This document shows, one piece after another, positions 5,640 through 7,494 of a DNA stretch of 7,494 nt. The notes beneath the pieces were generated by a model. It worked only from the letters and a program-made list of their open reading frames with translations, did no database searches and was not told the origin of the DNA. Made by a program: the position numbers and the translations under genes. Origin of the DNA: Elusimicrobia bacterium CG06_land_8_20_14_3_00_38_11 (GTDB lineage: Bacteria; Elusimicrobiota; UBA8919); contig PEVQ01000215.1 of the NCBI GenBank assembly GCA_002780205.1, forward strand, positions 1-7,494. Reading direction: 5' to 3'. How positions within the stretch are numbered: the stretch's first letter is position 1; the number at the start of each line of letters is the position of its first letter.

Positions 5640-5781
5640 TTACTAACAAGAGCGGAATATACTTTACATGGAAGATGGTGTCATGCTGAACTTGATTCAG
5701 CATCTATAGACCCTGAAACGAGTTCAGGGTGACAGACGAAGTACTTTACGGATGTAAAGTATTTTATGCTCCCCTTAGTAA
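5640..5781. mobile_element. TTACTAA-ended MITE-like element, copy 2
   Basis: A 142-bp element with 30-bp terminal inverted repeats: 5640-5669 (TTACTAAC to ACTTTACAT) against the complement of 5752-5781, 24 of 30 matching. Flanks carry TATC at 5636-5639 and 5782-5785, a possible 4-5 bp target duplication. No coding capacity. The core is a pair of hairpins (5679-5734). Confidence 0.8.
5679..5734. repeat. Twin hairpin in the core of MITE copy 2
   Basis: Two adjacent perfect hairpins of 21 nt: ATGCTGAA-CTTGA-TTCAGCAT at 5683-5703 and ACCCTGAA-ACGAG-TTCAGGGT at 5710-5730. The halves are also inverted to each other and bounded by TGTCA and TGACA. The two stems share CTGAA/TTCAG but differ by paired changes (TG/CA versus CC/GG), so the fold is kept while the sequence differs. 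Confidence 0.8.
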
Positions 5782-5783
5782 TA

Positions 5784-5797
5784 TCTATTCTCTATTC
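5784..5797. repeat. Two tandem TCTATTC 7-mers downstream of rpsH
   Basis: TCTATTC occurs twice head to tail (5784-5790 and 5791-5797) between MITE copy 2 and the rpsH stop. It probably forms the arm opposite the AGATTAAG units at 5593-5624. Confidence 0.5.
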
Positions 5798-5807
5798 TCT
5801 GCCTCTA

Positions 5808-6203
5808 TTACCAGACATAACAAATCACTTCGCCGCCGAGATGTTCCTCTCTTGCCTTCTCATCGGTCATCAAGCCACGCGGAGTTGAAATTATTGCTGT
5901 TCCTATCCCTCTTAAAACCCTCGGCAATTTTGATGCTTTCTTATACACACGCATTGATAATTTAGAAACCCTTTTGATATCCGTGAGCATAGGTTTTTTA
6001 TCCGGCGAGTACTTTAAAAAAATTCTCAGAATACCCTGCTTTTTATCCTCAAGCCGTTTGTAATTTGAAATATATCCCTCTGCTTTCAGAATTTTGGCGA
6101 TTTCTTCCTTTATATTTGATGCAGAGATATCCACCTTTTCCTTGGATTTTCTACTGGCATTTTTTATCTGACAAATCATGTCTGAAATAGGGTCGTAAAT
6201 CAT
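5808..6203 (-). CDS. rpsH: 30S ribosomal protein S8
   Basis: S8 binds the central domain of 16S rRNA early in small-subunit assembly, and in E. coli also represses the spc operon by binding a mimic in its mRNA. From the ATG at 6203 it is 131 residues, the normal length. It begins with DPISDMICQIKNA (4-16) and ends with the family signature ISTPRGLMTDEKAREEHLGGEVICYVW (105-131). An upstream GTG at 6221 would add six residues encoded by a hairpin sequence and is unlikely. The start has a proper GGAG six bases upstream, part of which lies in a hairpin loop, so translation of this gene might be tuned separately from its neighbours. Confidence 0.97.
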   Translation of the reverse strand: MIYDPISDMICQIKNASRKSKEKVDISASNIKEEIAKILKAEGYISNYKRLEDKKQGILRIFLKYSPDKKPMLTDIKRVSKLSMRVYKKASKLPRVLRGIGTAIISTPRGLMTDEKAREEHLGGEVICYVW

Positions 6204-6220
6204 TGTTCGCTCCGCGAACA
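6204..6220 (-). promoter_or_regulatory. Hairpin holding the Shine-Dalgarno of rpsH
   Basis: TGTTCGC, loop GGA, GCGAACA forms a perfect 7-bp stem that abuts the ATG of rpsH. The GGAG core (6210-6213) occupies the loop and the first stem base, six bases from the start. The adk leader has the same GCGGAGCRAACA but not the upstream half of the stem. Confidence 0.6.
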
Positions 6221-6261
6221 CACTGAACTGACTCGGAACTTTACACGGAACTGAAGCGGAA

Positions 6262-6306
6262 CTATTCCGTGTCTGTTCTGTGTTTTGTTCTGTGTCTGTT
6301 CCGTGT
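6262..6306. repeat. Four tandem 11-12 bp units between rpsN and rpsH
   Basis: On the plus strand CTATTCCGTGT, CTGTTCTGTGT, TTTGTTCTGTGT and CTGTTCCGTGT follow head to tail. Towards rpsH (about 6233-6260) inverted CGGAAC-type units occur (CGGAACTTTACACGGAACT), so the whole 106-bp gap forms an imperfect palindrome. Too short and irregular for a CRISPR array. Confidence 0.7.
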
Positions 6307-6309
6307 TCT

Positions 6310-6495
6310 TTACCAACTCGATTTTGTAACTCCCGGGATTAAACCCTTGTGCGCAAAATTCCTGAAACAAATTCTGCATAGACCGAAGTCCCTCAAAAAA
6401 CCGCGCGGACGCCCGCAAATACGGCATCTGTTATATCTTCTTGAAGAATATTTCGGAGTTTTTCTCTGTTTGATAATAAGACATTTTTTAGCCAT
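6310..6495 (-). CDS. rpsN: 30S ribosomal protein S14, zinc-binding short type
   Basis: Type Z S14 of 61 residues, in the small-subunit head. The zinc ribbon is CRIC-12-CRIC with ligands Cys24, Cys27, Cys40 and Cys43, followed by the usual GLIPGVTKSSW end. The zinc form (61 residues) differs from the long zinc-free form of about 100 residues. An extra cysteine at residue 5 is not a known ligand. The start is the ATG at 6495, preceded by TAATGTTATT rather than a Shine-Dalgarno. The position between rplE and rpsH is the standard one. Confidence 0.97.
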   Translation of the reverse strand: MAKKCLIIKQRKTPKYSSRRYNRCRICGRPRGFLRDFGLCRICFRNFAHKGLIPGVTKSSW

Positions 6496-6540
6496 AATAA
6501 CATTAGGGAGTAGATAGTAGTAAGTAGGGAGTAGTTAAAA

Positions 6541-6581
6541 CCACTTCCCACTTCCCACTTCCCACTTCCTACTTCCCACTT
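6541..6581. repeat. CCACTTC 7-bp tandem repeat, nearly six units, at the end of rplE
   Basis: Units of CCACTTC run from 6541 to 6581, the fifth being CTACTTC. The opposite side of the gap (about 6506-6535) carries related inverted sequence (GGGAGTAG, TAAGTAGGGAGTAG), giving an imperfect palindrome. The T at 6570 in the fifth unit creates the TAG stop of rplE. Confidence 0.8.
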
Positions 6582-7123
6582 ACCGCCTTTCTGAACGGCA
6601 TTCCCATCATTGATAAAAATTCTTTTGCATCTTTATCGTTTTTTGCCGCCGTCACAATTGTTATGTTCATTCCTCTTGCTCTATCGGATTTATCAAGGTT
6701 AATTTCTGGAAAAATATACTGCTCGGTTAAGCCGAGGTTATAATTCCCACGACCGTCAAATTTGGACGGTTCAAGTCCTCTAAAGTCCCTTATTTTAGGA
6801 ATTGCCATTGTGACAAGCCGGTCAAAAAATTCATACATCCTGTTGCCGCGCAAAGTAACTTTAAGCCCGATAGCCATGCCTTCCCTTAATTTGAAGGCGG
6901 ATATTGATTTTTTGGCGCGGCGCAAAAGCGGTTTCTGACCCGTTATGGCGGCAAGTTCCGCCGATGCAATATCCATCGCCTTCGGATTTTCCCTGGCATC
7001 CGAAACGCCCATATTGATAACTATTTTTTCAAGTTTCGGGACTTGATGAATATTTTTCAGGTTCAGTTTTTTCATCAACTCCGCAACTATAACTTTTTTA
7101 TATGCTTCTTTTAATCGTGCCAA
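6569..7123 (-). CDS. rplE: 50S ribosomal protein L5
   Basis: L5 binds 5S rRNA in the central protuberance and contacts the P-site tRNA. It is 184 residues, some four longer than usual. Typical segments: MARLKEAYKK (1-10), LEKIVINMGV (31-40), TGQKPLLRRAKKSISAFKLREGMAIGLKVTLRG (61-93), RDFRGL (112-117), YNLGLTEQYIFPE (128-140) and GMNITIVTAA (151-160), ending with MGMPFRKA. The start is a TTG at 7123: MARLKE is the conserved beginning and no in-frame ATG fits. It is preceded by CTGACGTTAA, the leader seen at other genes. The last residues SGK and the TAG stop are encoded by the CCACTTC tandem repeat. Confidence 0.95.
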   Translation of the reverse strand: MARLKEAYKKVIVAELMKKLNLKNIHQVPKLEKIVINMGVSDARENPKAMDIASAELAAITGQKPLLRRAKKSISAFKLREGMAIGLKVTLRGNRMYEFFDRLVTMAIPKIRDFRGLEPSKFDGRGNYNLGLTEQYIFPEINLDKSDRARGMNITIVTAAKNDKDAKEFLSMMGMPFRKAVSGK

Positions 7124-7131
7124 TTAACGTC

Positions 7132-7160
7132 AGTGATTAGTGATTAGTGATTAGTGATTA
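7132..7160. repeat. AGTGATT 7-bp tandem repeat, four units, upstream of rplE
   Basis: Four exact AGTGATT units at 7132-7159. The other side of the gap (about 7203-7230) has AACCAC-rich units (TAACCACGAACCACTTAACCAC), which pair imperfectly with GTGATTAGTGATT, so the pair forms the outer arms of a palindrome. Confidence 0.8.
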
Positions 7161-7167
7161 AGTAACG

Positions 7168-7200
7168 GATTGCCACGGGACCAAAGTCCCTCGCAATGAC
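7168..7200. repeat. GATTGCCACGGGAC hairpin repeat nested in the rplX-rplE gap
   Basis: A 33-bp imperfect palindrome: GATTGCCACGGGAC at the left, CAA in the middle, and AGTCCCTCGCAATGAC at the right. The centre GGGAC-CAAA-GTCCC is a perfect 5-bp stem. ATTGCGAGGGAC-type repeats are, from memory, common dispersed elements in many bacterial genomes. Confidence 0.75.
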
Positions 7201-7244
7201 ATTACTAACCACGAACCACTTAACCACTTTCTTTTTCACTGCCT

Positions 7245-7494
7245 CTATACAATCATCTCTCCGCATTTTCTGCATAAGCGGGATTTTTTACCGTCGGGCA
7301 AAACCTCCCATCTCGGTCTTGTCGGCTTATCACACTTCGGGCAGACAAGCATAAGCCGCGAAATGGAAAGCGGCGCCTCTTTTTCCTTGATGCCGCCCGG
7401 ATCCGTCTGCGTCGCTTTTGTATGCCTTTTTACAAAATTAACTTTCGCAACAACGGCGGTTTTTTTATCCGGAAAAATCTTCAGAACCTCTCCG
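7245..7494 (-). CDS. rplX: 50S ribosomal protein L24, 3' part
   Basis: The C-terminal 82 residues of L24, an assembly-initiating protein of the large subunit; the start lies beyond the right edge. The visible part begins GEVLKIFPDKKTAVV (end of the KOW region), continues VNFVKRHTKATQTDPGGIKEKEAPL, and ends with a zinc ribbon, VCPKCDKPTRP and LCRKCGEMIV. Those CPKC and CRKC pairs are the zinc form of L24 seen in many bacteria. The TAG stop at 7245-7247 is followed by AGGCAG and then by repeat sequence. It is the first gene of this part of the operon and stands 121 bp before rplE, a wide gap for this pair. Confidence 0.96.
   Translation of the reverse strand, partial: GEVLKIFPDKKTAVVAKVNFVKRHTKATQTDPGGIKEKEAPLSISRLMLVCPKCDKPTRPRWEVLPDGKKSRLCRKCGEMIV

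Noticed and set aside
5729..5965. Plus-strand frame of 78 codons starting in MITE copy 2
   Set aside because: It begins in repeat DNA and runs antisense through the end of rpsH. The protein looks like translated repeat plus shadow; not a gene.
6262..6306. Tandem units between rpsN and rpsH as a CRISPR array
   Set aside because: Units of 11-12 bp without spacers do not fit CRISPR repeats. The 7-bp tandems at 6541-6581 and 7132-7160 are excluded for the same reason.
6200..6427. Minus-strand frame of 75 codons overlapping rpsN and the rpsN-rpsH gap
   Set aside because: It overlaps the clearly conserved S14 in another frame and continues through tandem repeat sequence; no family features.

Overview
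This window is a bacterial ribosomal-protein operon of the spc type, read entirely from the minus strand. In transcription order (right to left) it holds the 3' part of rplX (L24), rplE (L5), rpsN (zinc-type S14), rpsH (S8), rplF (L6), rplR (L18), rpsE (S5), rplO (L15), secY, adk and map. The order is the classical bacterial one except that rpmD (L30), usually between rpsE and rplO, is absent. All eleven genes are intact apart from rplX, which is cut by the right edge. Zinc-ligand cysteines are kept in L24, S14 and the adenylate kinase LID. The organism is a bacterium of moderate to low GC whose genome appears rich in small dispersed repeats. I cannot assign a phylum from the sequence; an uncultivated lineage is plausible.

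The genes are ordinary but the spaces between them are not. In most bacteria these genes abut or overlap. Here every one of the ten junctions is opened to 73-251 bp and filled with small palindromic or tandem repeats, about 1.4 kb in all. I can separate roughly ten families: a TTACTAA-ended MITE-like element (2 copies), a TGTCAYSCTGA hairpin family (4), an AATTAAAAAT-ended family (3), a CACGAATA family, a CACAGAT family, an ATTGCSANGGGAC family, and arms made of short tandem units (AGTGATT, CCACTTC, AGATTAAG/TCTATTC, GGATTAA, and an 11-12 bp ACACRGAACAG-like unit). Several are nested up to three deep. One further element lies inside a gene: it adds 18-24 in-frame codons to the middle of rplO.

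The repeats respect the gene edges. Most sit between a GGCA-like sequence at or just past the upstream stop and a conserved leader of about ten bases, TGATGTTAA-like, right before the next start codon. Several stop codons (secY, rplO, rplE) lie inside repeat sequence. Only adk and rpsH show a clear Shine-Dalgarno GGAG, in a shared GCGGAGCRAACA leader.

Functionally the window joins the large-subunit proteins L24, L5, L6, L18 and L15 and the small-subunit proteins S14, S8 and S5 with SecY, the pore for protein export, adenylate kinase, and methionine aminopeptidase, which trims new proteins. No internal promoter was recognised. One GC hairpin followed by a T run lies before secY and could attenuate transcription.
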